DNA of 64,000 nucleotides from Acuticoccus yangtzensis (GTDB lineage: Bacteria > Pseudomonadota > Alphaproteobacteria > Rhizobiales > Amorphaceae). Position numbers and translations under genes: made by a program. The notes below the pieces were generated by a model that was given only the letters and a program-made list of their open reading frames with translations, ran no database searches and was not told where the DNA came from. Below, piece after piece: positions 25,334-37,538 of this stretch; positions within the stretch are counted from its first letter, which is position 1; the number at the start of each line of letters is the position of its first letter. The DNA lies in assembly GCF_001927245.1 (NCBI RefSeq), contig NZ_MJUX01000008.1, positions 186,001 to 250,000 on the forward strand, given 5' to 3'.

Positions 25334-26827
25334 ATGAAACGTTTGATCGGTGTCCTGCTCCTGGCCACCAGCCTCACCACCGGCGGGGCGGCCTTCGCCC
25401 AGAGCGAGCTCGTCGCGACGCTGAACGCGAACCCGAATCACCTGTGGCCCGCGAAGGCGACCATCGGCGAGGAGTACAACCTCGCCGTTCTCATGTTCAA
25501 CGGCCTCACCCGCATCCTGCCCGACCTCACCATCGAGCCGGACCTCGCCGAGAGCTGGGAGACCAACGAGGACGCCACCGTCTGGACCTTCAAACTGCGC
25601 GAAGGGGTGAAGTTCCACCACGGCAAGGAGCTGAAGGCCGAGGACGTGATCCACACCTTCGAGCTGATCGCCGACCCGGACACCGCGTCCCGCGCCGCCA
25701 GCCACACCGACCTCATCGAGTCCATGGAAGCGGTCGACGACTACACGGTGAAGTTCACCCTGAAGCAGTCCTATGCGGGGTGGGCGGACCTGATGATCGA
25801 GCGTCAGCTCAAGATCGTCCCGTCCGACCGCACGCTCGAGGAACTGGCGACCGCCCCCGTCGGCACCGGCCCGTTCAAGTTCGAGAGCTACCAGCCGGGC
25901 GACAAGATCGTCCTGTCGAAGTTCGAGGACTATTACGAAGAGGGCCTGCCGAAGGTCGACACGGTCGAGCTGCGCATCATGCCCGAAGACGCGGCCAAGA
26001 TCGCGGCGCTGCAGTCCGGTGACGTCGACATCATCACCAACCTGCCGCTGGAATCGATCGCGGAGCTCGAGGCGGCGCCCGGCATCACCGTCGACGCCAA
26101 GTCGACGGCGACGTGGGACGGCATCGTTTTCAACAACTCGACCCGCCCGTTCAGCGACCAGCGCGTTCGCAAAGCGATGCTGATGGCGATCGACAAGCCG
26201 GCGCTGGTCGACTTCGCGGCGTTTGGCAACGGGGCGCCGACCCACTCGCCGATCCCACCGACGCACAAGTTCTTCGCGCACGACATCGGCTTCGAGACCG
26301 ACATCGAGGGTGCGAAGGCCCTGCTCGCCGAGGCCGGCTATCCGAACGGCTTCGACATCACCATTCACGCCCCGGTCGGCCGGCCGACGCGCGAGCGTGC
26401 CGCCGTGGCGCTGCAACAGATGCTGCGCCCGATCGGCGTGAACGCCAGCGTGGAGCGCGTGCCCTACAACCGCTACGGGGCCACAGTCAGCGGCCAGGCG
26501 CCGTTCTACATGGACGGCTACTTCGCCCGCCCGACGCTCGACACCTCCACCTATCCCTGGTTCCACAGCACCGGCTCATGGAACGCGCGGATGTGGCATT
26601 ATTCGAGCGAGGCGATGGACGCCATCCTCGACGAAGCGCGCCGCACCACGGACGAAGAGCGCCTCGCCGAGCTCTACGCCGACTTCCAGGCGCTGATGGT
26701 CGAGGAGGTGCCGGGCATCGTCATGTACTCGATGAATTTCGCCACCGCCTATTCGGACAAGGTGAGCGGCTACGAGACCCACCCTTACCTCTGGACGGAC
26801 TTCCGCACCGTTTCGGTCTCCGAGTAA
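25334..26827 (+). CDS. ABC transporter substrate-binding protein, peptide/nickel (DppA/OppA) type
   Basis: 497 residues with signal peptide MKRLIGVLLLATSLTTGGAAFA, cleavage before QSELVATLN. SBP family 5 features: LAESWETNEDATVWTFKLREGVKFHHG and the ILSKFEDYYEEGLPKVD-like region. Usual length for DppA-type proteins. First of five transporter genes; it sits 48 nt after DUF1028, so import and hydrolysis genes form one unit. The ligand could be a short peptide, opine or acylated amino acid. Confidence 0.93.
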   Translation: MKRLIGVLLLATSLTTGGAAFAQSELVATLNANPNHLWPAKATIGEEYNLAVLMFNGLTRILPDLTIEPDLAESWETNEDATVWTFKLREGVKFHHGKELKAEDVIHTFELIADPDTASRAASHTDLIESMEAVDDYTVKFTLKQSYAGWADLMIERQLKIVPSDRTLEELATAPVGTGPFKFESYQPGDKIVLSKFEDYYEEGLPKVDTVELRIMPEDAAKIAALQSGDVDIITNLPLESIAELEAAPGITVDAKSTATWDGIVFNNSTRPFSDQRVRKAMLMAIDKPALVDFAAFGNGAPTHSPIPPTHKFFAHDIGFETDIEGAKALLAEAGYPNGFDITIHAPVGRPTRERAAVALQQMLRPIGVNASVERVPYNRYGATVSGQAPFYMDGYFARPTLDTSTYPWFHSTGSWNARMWHYSSEAMDAILDEARRTTDEERLAELYADFQALMVEEVPGIVMYSMNFATAYSDKVSGYETHPYLWTDFRTVSVSE

Positions 26828-26874
26828 CCGCCGCCTCCGCCGCGTGATCGCTCGCGCGGCGGCGGCTCGCCCGC

Positions 26875-26879
26875 AGGAG
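26875..26879 (+). promoter_or_regulatory. Ribosome-binding site that sets the DppB start
   Basis: AGGAG at 26875-26879 overlaps an in-frame GTG at 26879 but lies 8 nt before the GTG at 26888. The second is therefore the real start, giving the normal hydrophobic DppB N-terminus MLLYFCQRV. Confidence 0.75.
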
Positions 26880-26887
26880 TGCGCCCG

Positions 26888-27847
26888 GTGTTGCTCTATT
26901 TCTGCCAGCGCGTGGCCTACGTCGTCGGCATCGTCCTCGTCGTGTCTTTGCTGATCTTCTCCATCACGCAGATCATGCCCGGCAACGTCGCCTACGTGAT
27001 CCTGGGCGACTTCGCGCCGCTGGAGCAGATCCACGCGCTGGAGGAGAAGCTCGGCTTCAACGATCCGTGGTACGTGCAATATTGGCGCTGGCTGAGCCAG
27101 ATCGCCCGGCTCGACTTCGGCGACTCGCTGATCATGGAGCGCCCCATCGGGCCGATCCTGTGGCAGGCCGTCGCCAACTCGGCGGTGCTCGCGGTGATCT
27201 CCATCGTTCTCGTCGCCGTCATCGGCATCTGGCTCGGCGTCGTCAGCGCCGTGCGCCATGGCAAGGCGAGCGACCATGTCGTGTCGATCGGCACCTACAT
27301 CGTCCTCGCGGTGCCGGAATTCTTCTGGTGCATCGTCCTCATCGTCGTCTTCGCGGGCTCGCTCCAATGGCTCCCGGCGACGGGCTACACGTCCATGGAC
27401 GAAGGCTTCTTCGTCTGGGCCTCGCACCTGGTGCTGCCGGTAGTGGCGCTCGTCATGGGCCTCGTCGCCCACGTATCGCGCCTCACCCGCTCCAGCATGC
27501 TGGAGGTGATGCAGAGCCCCTACGTGGTCGCCGCGAGAGCGCGCGGCATCCCCGAAGCGCGGGTCATCCGCGGCCATGCACTGCCCAACGCACTGCTGCC
27601 GACCATCACCGTCCTCGCCATCGACATCGGCGTTCTCATGGGCGGCATGGTCGTCGTGGAGACGATCTTCTCTTATCCGGGCCTTGGGCGGCTCCTCATC
27701 TTCGGCATCCAACAGCTCGACCTGCCGCTGATCCAGGCGGCGATGATGGTGGTGGCGGTGATCTACGCGCTCGCCAACCTCCTCGCCGACGTCCTCTACG
27801 CCTTCCTCAACCCGCGCATCCGCTTCGGAAAGGCCGCCCATGGTTGA
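26888..27847 (+). CDS. ABC transporter permease, DppB type
   Basis: 319 residues from the GTG at 26888 chosen by the AGGAG spacing. The N-terminal TM segment is followed by ITQIMPGNVAY and the family LGFNDPWYVQYW. Six hydrophobic segments; the EAA-type loop RARGIPEARVIRGHALPNALLP is clear. Forms the channel with the following DppC-type protein, whose gene it overlaps by 8 nt. Confidence 0.93.
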   Translation: MLLYFCQRVAYVVGIVLVVSLLIFSITQIMPGNVAYVILGDFAPLEQIHALEEKLGFNDPWYVQYWRWLSQIARLDFGDSLIMERPIGPILWQAVANSAVLAVISIVLVAVIGIWLGVVSAVRHGKASDHVVSIGTYIVLAVPEFFWCIVLIVVFAGSLQWLPATGYTSMDEGFFVWASHLVLPVVALVMGLVAHVSRLTRSSMLEVMQSPYVVAARARGIPEARVIRGHALPNALLPTITVLAIDIGVLMGGMVVVETIFSYPGLGRLLIFGIQQLDLPLIQAAMMVVAVIYALANLLADVLYAFLNPRIRFGKAAHG

Positions 27848-28714
27848 TGCGACGACAGCCACGCCAGCGGCCACGGCCGCACCGCCGGCACGCCGCCGCC
27901 GCCCATGGCCGGCCACGCTGGTCTGGGGCACCGCGGGCATCGCGGCGGTCCTCGCCTTCGCCCTCGTCGGCGCTGTCTGGACGCCGCATCCCTATGACGG
28001 GATGAACATCTCCGCCCGCTTCGCCGCGCCGTCCGCCACCTACTGGCTCGGCACCGACGAGTTCGGTCGTGACGTTCTCAGCCGCGTCATGGCGGGCGCG
28101 CACCTGTCGCTCTTCATGGGCGCCTTCGCCACCTTCATCAGCCTCGCCGTCGGTGTACCGCTGGGCCTCATCGCGGGCTACTTCCGCGGTCTGCGTGAAG
28201 AGGTCATCATGCGCGCCGTCGACGTGATGATCTCCATCCCGCCGATCATGCTCGGCCTTCTCATCCTCGCCGTCACGACGCCGGACATCTGGAAGTCCGC
28301 CGGAGCGGTCGGGCTCATCTACGTGCCGATCATCGTGCGTCTCACCCGCGGGGTGACGCTGGAACTCGGCGCCCAGGAGTTCATCGAGGCCGCCCGCGCC
28401 CGGGGCGAGCGCGACTGGTACATCCTCTTCGTCGAAATCCTGCCCAACGCCTGGCCGCCGATCATCGTCGAGGCGGCGCTGCGCGTGACCTTCGCCATCC
28501 TGCTCGGTGCGGCGCTGTCCTTCCTCGGCCTCGGCGTGCAGCCGCCGGCGTCCGACTGGGGGCTGATGATCGCGGAAGGCCGGCCCTTCCTGTCGCAGGC
28601 GCCGTGGATCGCTATCGCCCCCGGTGTCGCCCTCGTCGTCACCGTCATTCTGATCAACCTCTTCGGCGATGGCCTGCGCGAGCGGCTGGACCCGCGCCTG
28701 CGCCAGAAAGGCGC

Positions 28715-28718
<4 letters not shown>
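27840..28718 (+). CDS. ABC transporter permease, DppC type
   Basis: 292 residues. An N-terminal low-complexity Ala/Thr/Pro segment (about 20 residues) precedes the first TM helix. GTDEFGRDVLSRVM and the loop EAARARGERDWYILFVEILPNAW are diagnostic for the DppC/OppC family. Starts inside the end of dppB-like gene; overlaps the ATPase gene through GTGA if the GTG at 28715 is its start. Confidence 0.93.
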
Positions 28719-31989
<3,271 letters not shown>

Positions 31990-32132
31990 GCCGGGGCGGG
32001 GTGACGGCGGCACCTTTCGCCCGACCACACGGGGCGGATGGGAGGTGGTGCGGGCGCCCGCAAGACGGTCGCGCTGGAGGAGCCGGGTCGCGGCGCGCCG
32101 GGGGCCGCCGCCGACGTGTTCGGCGGGCCGGG

Positions 32133-32984
32133 CTATTTCCACTCGGTCGCGATGAGGCCGCGCATGGCGGCCACGTGCTCGGCCGAGGCGCCCTGGTCGG
32201 CGGCCATCAGGTGAACGCCGGTCTCCATCCAGCGGCGGGCATATTGCACGAAGGCGCGCGGCGTATGCTCCTCCACCGCGCCGTTGGGCCAGCGGTCGAA
32301 CGCATCGGCGACGACTCCGCGCAAGAGATCCGCCCGCGGCACGGATGCGCGCATCAGCGCCTCGACGGCCGGCCCGGCGCTGTCGGCGGTGCGCGCGTTG
32401 ACGAGGATCGCGTCCGGCCCGGCGGCGGCGATGGCGGCCACCGCCTCGGCGACAGGCTCGCCCCCCTCCAGCGCGGTCGGCTCGTCCAGGCTGACGGCAA
32501 GTCCCACCCAGACGGGACGCCCGGTGGAGGCCGCCGCGTGGATCGTCGCCACCGCCTCCCGCACCGACGACAGCCGCTCGGCGATGAAGAGGTCGACGAG
32601 CGGTTCCATCAAGAGAGCCTGCTCGGCCACCTCCATCTCGATCACCGCGCCGTCGGGTGTGGAGAGCGGCTCATAGACCTCGCGCACGGGCCACAGGGTG
32701 CCAGCGACGAGCGCCTCGGGGTTGACGCTGTCGCGCGCGTCCATCGCCGCGCGGCAGCAGGCGGTGTTGGCGGCGGCGAAGCGGTCCCACTGCCCCTCGC
32801 GGTTCATGCGCCAGCGCGACAGGGCGCCGGTGGCGGTCCGCACCAGAGCGGCCCCTGCGGCGAGATCGTCGGAATGGGCGGCTTCCAGCGCGGCGATGGA
32901 GGCGAAGACGTCGAGTTCGCCGCGCGGCCCCAACCGGAGGCGGCCGAGAACGTTGGTATCGAGCACGCGGGGGGGAAGCACCAT
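32133..32984 (-). CDS. Homocysteine S-methyltransferase family protein lacking the zinc cysteines
   Basis: 283 residues with the TIM-barrel layout of the family (N-terminal VLDTNVLGRL in place of LLDGAMGTEL; VWVGLAVSLDEP; ILVNARTADS). In active enzymes zinc is bound by Cys in VNC and two Cys in GGCCG. Here these are Ala197 (VNAR) and Asp263-Gln264 (MAADQGASAEH), although the downstream EHVAAMR is kept. The protein therefore cannot bind zinc in the standard way and probably has another activity or only a regulatory role. No frameshift is seen. Downstream of creatininase on the same strand. Confidence 0.75.
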   Translation of the reverse strand: MVLPPRVLDTNVLGRLRLGPRGELDVFASIAALEAAHSDDLAAGAALVRTATGALSRWRMNREGQWDRFAAANTACCRAAMDARDSVNPEALVAGTLWPVREVYEPLSTPDGAVIEMEVAEQALLMEPLVDLFIAERLSSVREAVATIHAAASTGRPVWVGLAVSLDEPTALEGGEPVAEAVAAIAAAGPDAILVNARTADSAGPAVEALMRASVPRADLLRGVVADAFDRWPNGAVEEHTPRAFVQYARRWMETGVHLMAADQGASAEHVAAMRGLIATEWK

Positions 32985-33318
32985 CGCCCTACCTCAGCTT
33001 TGCATTGAGCGCCTTGCGCAGCCGGTCACATGAACGATTCGCGGCGGGGACCATGATGGCGCATATCGCGCGGCGCGCCAGGGATCCAGGACCACAGTTC
33101 CAGGACCAGGGATCCATCCGCAGCAGGCCCGCGATGCCCGGCCTGATCCACGCCGGAACCGAAGGACGGTCGCGCCGAAGCCGCGGCACGCGCCGAGCGG
33201 TGCTTTCGCCCCCGATGCGACGCCCGGCACGCCCGGGGTCCTCCATCTCCGCCACCGGGGCGAAGCGCGACCCTGACGAGATGCTGTGCGCCAGCCGGGC
33301 GCAGCCGCGCAGCCACCC
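32985..33318. other. Intergenic region without a recognisable gene
   Basis: 334 bp between two minus-strand genes. Open frames in both directions exist but have no family features and look like GC-rich background. It contains short direct repeats: CCAGGGATCC at 33078-33087 and 33106-33115, with CCAGGACC at 33086-33093 and 33100-33107 between them. A promoter for 32133-32984 is expected near 32985-33070 but none is clear. Confidence 0.5.
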
Positions 33319-34125
33319 TCAGTGGCGAATCGGGCCGGGCGCGAGGATCGTAAGGTCGGCCCGCGCGACGTCGCGCAGCAGCTCGATGAACGCATCGGCT
33401 TGGAAGGCGGCGAGCTCGGCGCCCAGAGCAGCGCTGCCCTCCGAGGCATCGCCGACGACACCCTGCGGGTTGAGGTCCTGCGCCATCCACGCGAAGGGCT
33501 GGCGCCCATGGGCGACGAGATGGCTGAAGTTGTTGGTCAAGACCGTCTGGGCGCTCGGAAAATGCCGCGCCTCGTCCTCGCGCACGAGGTCCGGCCGGAA
33601 ATGGCGGATGAGCGCCGTCTCCAAGGTGCCGCCGTGGATGCCGATCGCCCGTTCCGCCTCGCCGATCAGGTCGCCGTCGCCGAAGCGCATCCAGTTGGCG
33701 TGAACGGCGAGCATGCCGAACCGGACCCGCAGCTCACGGCAGATGATGTCGAGCGGGGCGATGTTGCCGCCGTGCGAATTGGCGAAGACGATCCGCTTCA
33801 CCCCTGCGCGCGCGACCGACTCGCCGATCTCCACCCACGCCTTGATGGTGGTTTCCCAGGAGAGAGTGAGCGTGCCGCGAAAGTTGAGATGCTCGTTCGA
33901 CTTGCCGACGCTCTGGATCGGCAAGAAGGTGGCCGGAAGGTCGGCCGGCATGCGCGCCATCACGGTGTTCACCATACCTTCGGCGATCAGCGTGTCGGTG
34001 CCGACGGGAAGATGAGGGCCGTGCTGTTCGATCGCCGCGGTGGGGACGACGGCGACCCAGTCCTCGATATCGTCGGGAAAGTCGAAGGCGGTCATCTCCG
34101 CCCAGACGCGGCGCGGCGCTGGCAT
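33319..34125 (-). CDS. Creatininase family amidohydrolase
   Basis: 268 residues from the ATG at 34125, which has GGAG about 8 nt upstream; a longer frame to 34461 runs across the RidA gene and is not used. Metal-site motif AIEQHGPHLPVGTD gives Glu33, His35 and Asp44, and NSHGGN gives His118, matching creatininase E34, H36, D45 and H120. The active site thus looks intact. The family opens cyclic amides (creatinine) or acts on related formamides such as FAPy compounds. Co-directional with a RidA gene 107 nt upstream. Confidence 0.92.
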   Translation of the reverse strand: MPAPRRVWAEMTAFDFPDDIEDWVAVVPTAAIEQHGPHLPVGTDTLIAEGMVNTVMARMPADLPATFLPIQSVGKSNEHLNFRGTLTLSWETTIKAWVEIGESVARAGVKRIVFANSHGGNIAPLDIICRELRVRFGMLAVHANWMRFGDGDLIGEAERAIGIHGGTLETALIRHFRPDLVREDEARHFPSAQTVLTNNFSHLVAHGRQPFAWMAQDLNPQGVVGDASEGSAALGAELAAFQADAFIELLRDVARADLTILAPGPIRH

Positions 34126-34232
34126 GCATGGATCTCCGAGGAACGGCCACCGCTTAGCCCCGTCACAGGGTGCCCTGCAAGCGCATGCGCGCGGGCACGC
34201 CGATTCCGGCCGGTCGAACTCGGCGGCGGTTC

Positions 34233-34619
34233 TCAGGCGGGAAGAACGGCAAGCGCCTCCACCTCGACGACGAATTCCGGGCGCGAGAAGCCGCTCACGA
34301 TCATCAAGGTGGACGCCGGCGCCGGGCCCGCCACGAATTCGTCGCGCGCGGCCATGTAGCCCGGCAGATGCTCGCGCCCCGTCACATAGGCGTTGAGCTT
34401 CACGACATCGCCGGGCCCGCCGCCCGCCTCCGCCAAGATCGCCGCGATGTTGGCAAAACACACCCGCGCCTGCGCCTCGCTCCCCTCCGGCACATGCTCG
34501 TCCACACCGATGCCGAGCTGCCCCGAGAGGAGCAGGAGACGCATCCCCGCGGGCACCTCCACGGCATGCGGATAGTTCGCGAAGGGGCGGCGAATTGTCG
34601 TCGGGGTGTGGCGTTTCAT
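34233..34619 (-). CDS. RidA/YjgF family protein, copy 2
   Basis: 128 residues from the ATG at 34619. Ends with FSRPEFVVEVEALAV, the Arg-containing carboxylate-binding segment also seen in copy 1 (ARPEWLVEID). The N-terminal half is more divergent (LLLLSGQLGIGVDEHVPEG). Divergent from the NMT1-type transporter operon across 161 bp and followed by creatininase, so it may deaminate an imine or enamine arising from the ring-opened substrate. Confidence 0.88.
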   Translation of the reverse strand: MKRHTPTTIRRPFANYPHAVEVPAGMRLLLLSGQLGIGVDEHVPEGSEAQARVCFANIAAILAEAGGGPGDVVKLNAYVTGREHLPGYMAARDEFVAGPAPASTLMIVSGFSRPEFVVEVEALAVLPA

Positions 34620-34780
34620 CAGGCGTCTCGGACAGTGGCCGCCACCCATCGGCGGCACGAAGGTTGCAAGGTTAAACGGCCATTGCAGGATCGGCACGGG
34701 GTGATATGGCTCGAAGCCGCCTGCCGCCCGCAAGGGTCACGCCTGAAAGTGTCATGCCCGAAGGGGCAAGGGGAGAGACG

Positions 34781-35818
34781 ATGACACGCACCAATTTGAC
34801 GGCGCTCGCACTGCCCGCCGCCATGTCCGCCGCACTCGCCACTGCGGTGTGCGGGCCGGCGACGGCCCAGGACACCATGGCCGTCACCTTCGGCACCAAC
34901 TGGTTACCCCAAGCCGAACACGGCGGCTACTATCAGGCGCTGGCAGACGGCACCTACGCCGCGTGCGGGCTGGACGTGACGATCGCCCCCGGCGGACCGC
35001 AGGTGAACAACCGTGCGCTCCTTCTGGCGGGGCGCATCCAGTTCCACATGGGCGGCAACCTGCTCCAGGCGTTCAACGCCGCGCAGGAGGGGATCCCGCT
35101 GAAGGTGGTCGCGGCGCACTTCCAAAAAGAGCCGCAGATCATCATGACCCACCCCGGCGAGGGGTTCGACACCTGGGAAAGCCTGACCGGCCTGCCCACC
35201 CTCTTCCTCGGCGAGAACGGCTATCAGTCCTTCTACCAGTGGATGATCGACGCCTACGGCTTCAAGGCCGAGCAGCGTAAGCCCTACACGTTCAATCCCG
35301 CCCCCTTCGTCGCCGACAAGAAGAGCGGCCAGCAGGGCTATGTCACGTCCGAGCCCTTCGCGGTGGAGACCGTCGGCGGCTTCAAGCCCAACGTCTTCCT
35401 CCTCGCCGACTACGGGTTCGACACCTACGCCACCACGGTGGAGGTGATGGACGACTTCATCACCGACAACGCGGACGCCGTGCAGTGCTTCGTCGACGCG
35501 TCGGCGATCGGCTGGACCAAGTATCTCTACGGCGACGCGTCGGCGGGCGACAAGGCGATCCTGGACGCCAACGCCGACATGAGCCAGGAGCAGCTCGACT
35601 ATTCGCGCAACGCCATGAAGGAATACGGCATCGTCGATTCCGGCGAGAGCCTGACCGACGGCATCGGCGCGATGACCGCCGCCCGCATCGAAGGCTTCTA
35701 CGAGAAGATGGTGGCCGCAGGTGTCGCCCCGGACAACATCGAGCTGAGCGACATGTACACGCTCGATTTCGTCAACAAGGGCGTCGGCCTCGACATCAAG
35801 ACGGAGCTGACGAAGTAA
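34781..35818 (+). CDS. ABC transporter substrate-binding protein, NMT1/THI5-like
   Basis: 345 residues from the ATG at 34781, preceded by GGGGAGAG. A signal peptide of about 30 residues ends ...GPATAQ before DTMAVTFGTNW. WLPQAEHGGYYQALADGTYAACGLDVTI and the GGPQVNNRALLLAGRIQF stretch are typical of NMT1/THI5 binding proteins for pyrimidine-type thiamin precursors, riboflavin and nitrate/sulfonate compounds. No TPP or FMN riboswitch is visible upstream. The neighbouring CodA-like deaminase favours a pyrimidine-like or cyclic ureide ligand. Confidence 0.88.
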   Translation: MTRTNLTALALPAAMSAALATAVCGPATAQDTMAVTFGTNWLPQAEHGGYYQALADGTYAACGLDVTIAPGGPQVNNRALLLAGRIQFHMGGNLLQAFNAAQEGIPLKVVAAHFQKEPQIIMTHPGEGFDTWESLTGLPTLFLGENGYQSFYQWMIDAYGFKAEQRKPYTFNPAPFVADKKSGQQGYVTSEPFAVETVGGFKPNVFLLADYGFDTYATTVEVMDDFITDNADAVQCFVDASAIGWTKYLYGDASAGDKAILDANADMSQEQLDYSRNAMKEYGIVDSGESLTDGIGAMTAARIEGFYEKMVAAGVAPDNIELSDMYTLDFVNKGVGLDIKTELTK

Positions 35819-35874
35819 GCCCGCACCTTGCACCCTCCCCTGCCTCGCCCCGTGCCGGCGAGGCGGGCCAGCCG

Positions 35875-36654
35875 ATCGTCTCGCTGTCCGCCGTCACCAA
35901 GCGGTTCGACAGCGGCACCGTGGCCCTGTCCGGCGTCGATCTTTCCGTCGGCCGGGGCGAATTCCTCAGCCTGCTCGGCCCGTCCGGCTGCGGCAAGTCC
36001 ACAATCCTGCGCCTCGTCGCGGGGCTGGACACGCCGACGTCGGGCCGCATCGATTGGGCGGAGAGCGAGCGGGGCCGGAAAGGCCGCCCGCGCGATGTCG
36101 GCTTCGTCTTCCAGGAGCCGACGCTGATGCCGTGGGCGCGCGTCTGGGACAATGTGTGGCTGCCGCTGCGCCTCAAGGGCCTCTCCAAACGCGAGGCGGC
36201 GCCGCGCATCGAGGAGGCGCTGGAGAGCGTCGGCCTCGCCGAATTTCACCGCGCCTTCCCGCGCGAACTGTCCGGCGGCATGAAGATGCGCGTCTCCATC
36301 GCCCGCGCGCTCGCCACCGACCCGTCCGTGCTCCTGATGGACGAGCCCTTCGCGGCGCTCGACGAGATCACCCGTTTCAAGCTCAACGACGACCTGCTGC
36401 GGCTCTGGAAGGACCGCGGGTGGACGATCCTCTTCGTCACCCACTCGGTGTTCGAGTCGGTCTATCTCTCCACCCGCATCGCGGTGATGAGCGGGCGGCC
36501 GGGGCACGTGGCCGAGACGATTCCCATCGACGAGCCGTCGCCGCGCACGCCCGCCTTCCGCACCTCGCCCGCCTATGCGGACTATGCCCGCACCACGTCC
36601 GACGCGCTGGCGACGGCGATGGCCGCCCCCGCCGGCGAGGAGACCGCAGCATGA
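35875..36654 (+). CDS. ABC transporter ATP-binding protein, NitT/TauT type, without a canonical start codon
   Basis: About 259 residues. Walker A GPSGCGKST, signature LSGGMKMR, Walker B LLMDEPFAALDE and H-loop THSVFES are all intact. Between the GTG at 35485, deep in the preceding gene, and the GTG at 35920, inside the first conserved strand, the frame has no ATG, GTG or TTG. The family N-terminus (IVSLSAVTKRF) begins at 35875 with ATC, 7 nt after the purine-rich GCGAGGCGGG; CTG at 35884 is the other candidate. A non-standard start or a 1-nt sequence error is possible. The coordinate given is provisional. Confidence 0.85.
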   Translation: MVSLSAVTKRFDSGTVALSGVDLSVGRGEFLSLLGPSGCGKSTILRLVAGLDTPTSGRIDWAESERGRKGRPRDVGFVFQEPTLMPWARVWDNVWLPLRLKGLSKREAAPRIEEALESVGLAEFHRAFPRELSGGMKMRVSIARALATDPSVLLMDEPFAALDEITRFKLNDDLLRLWKDRGWTILFVTHSVFESVYLSTRIAVMSGRPGHVAETIPIDEPSPRTPAFRTSPAYADYARTTSDALATAMAAPAGEETAA

Positions 36655-37487
36655 GTGAGACGGCCTCCATCGACGCGCCGAACAGGCAGCGTACGCGCAA
36701 GCGGCTGGACCGGGCGCTGAGGATCGTCCTGCCGCTCATCGTCCTCGCGGGCGTGATCTACGGCTGGCACTATGTGGTGAAGGCCAACGCCATTCCGCCC
36801 TACATTTTGCCGAGCCCCGAGCTGGTGCTGACGACCCTGATCGACGAGCGCGCCCTCCTCCTCCCGTCGCTCGCCACCACGTTGACGGTGACGGTCATGG
36901 CGCTGGTCCTGGCGGTCATCGGCGGCGTTCTCCTCGCCATCGTCCTCACCCAGTCGCGGATCATCGAATATTCGATCTTCCCGATCGCCGTGGTGGTGCA
37001 GGTGACGCCGATCGTCGCCGTATTCCCGCTGATCAACATCTACATCGACGATCATCTGACGAAGATCCTCTTGTGCGCGTGGATCATCGCCTTCTTCCCG
37101 ATCCTGTCGAACACCACGCTGGGGCTGATGTCGGCGGACCGGAACCTGAAGGACCTCTACCGGCTCTACCACGCTTCCCGGTGGCAGACGCTGCGCCACC
37201 TGCTGCTCCCCGCCGCGCTCCCCTATTTCATGGGCGGGCTTCGCATTTCCGGCGGCCTCGCCCTCGTCGGCGCGGTGGTGGCGGAGTTCGTGGCGGGCAC
37301 GTCCGGCTTCGGCTCCGGCCTTGCCACGCGCATCATCGAGGCCGGCTATCAGCTCAAGATCCCGCGCCTGTTCGCGGCTCTGGCGTTGATCTCGGCCTCG
37401 GGCGTCGCGATCTACGTGGTGCTCAGCATCGTCTCCAACCTCGTCCTGGGGCGGTGGCACGAAAGCGCGATGGAGGGGCGGCGATGA
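36651..37487 (+). CDS. ABC transporter permease, NitT/TauT (BPD_transp_1) type
   Basis: 278 residues, ATGA overlap with the ATPase gene. Hydrophilic ~20-residue leader, then about six TM segments. The EAA-like loop reads YRLYHASRWQTLRHLLLPAALPYFMGGLR, as in SsuC/ThiX-type permeases. Homodimeric channel of the block E importer. Confidence 0.92.
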   Translation: MSETASIDAPNRQRTRKRLDRALRIVLPLIVLAGVIYGWHYVVKANAIPPYILPSPELVLTTLIDERALLLPSLATTLTVTVMALVLAVIGGVLLAIVLTQSRIIEYSIFPIAVVVQVTPIVAVFPLINIYIDDHLTKILLCAWIIAFFPILSNTTLGLMSADRNLKDLYRLYHASRWQTLRHLLLPAALPYFMGGLRISGGLALVGAVVAEFVAGTSGFGSGLATRIIEAGYQLKIPRLFAALALISASGVAIYVVLSIVSNLVLGRWHESAMEGRR

Positions 37488-37538
37488 GGTTTGCGCAATG
37501 GTCCGCCCTTTGACGGCGAACGGCGCGGGGACGGCCGC

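Noticed and set aside
34620-34780. TPP or FMN riboswitch upstream of the NMT1/THI5-type binding protein
   Set aside because: The conserved core sequences of these riboswitches were not found in the 161-bp gap. Only an imperfect 15-bp direct repeat (34736-34765) is present.
37484-37513. Nine-codon ORF overlapping the permease stop (ATGA)
   Set aside because: Ends after nine codons; probably chance, although it could couple translation to the deaminase start at 37539.
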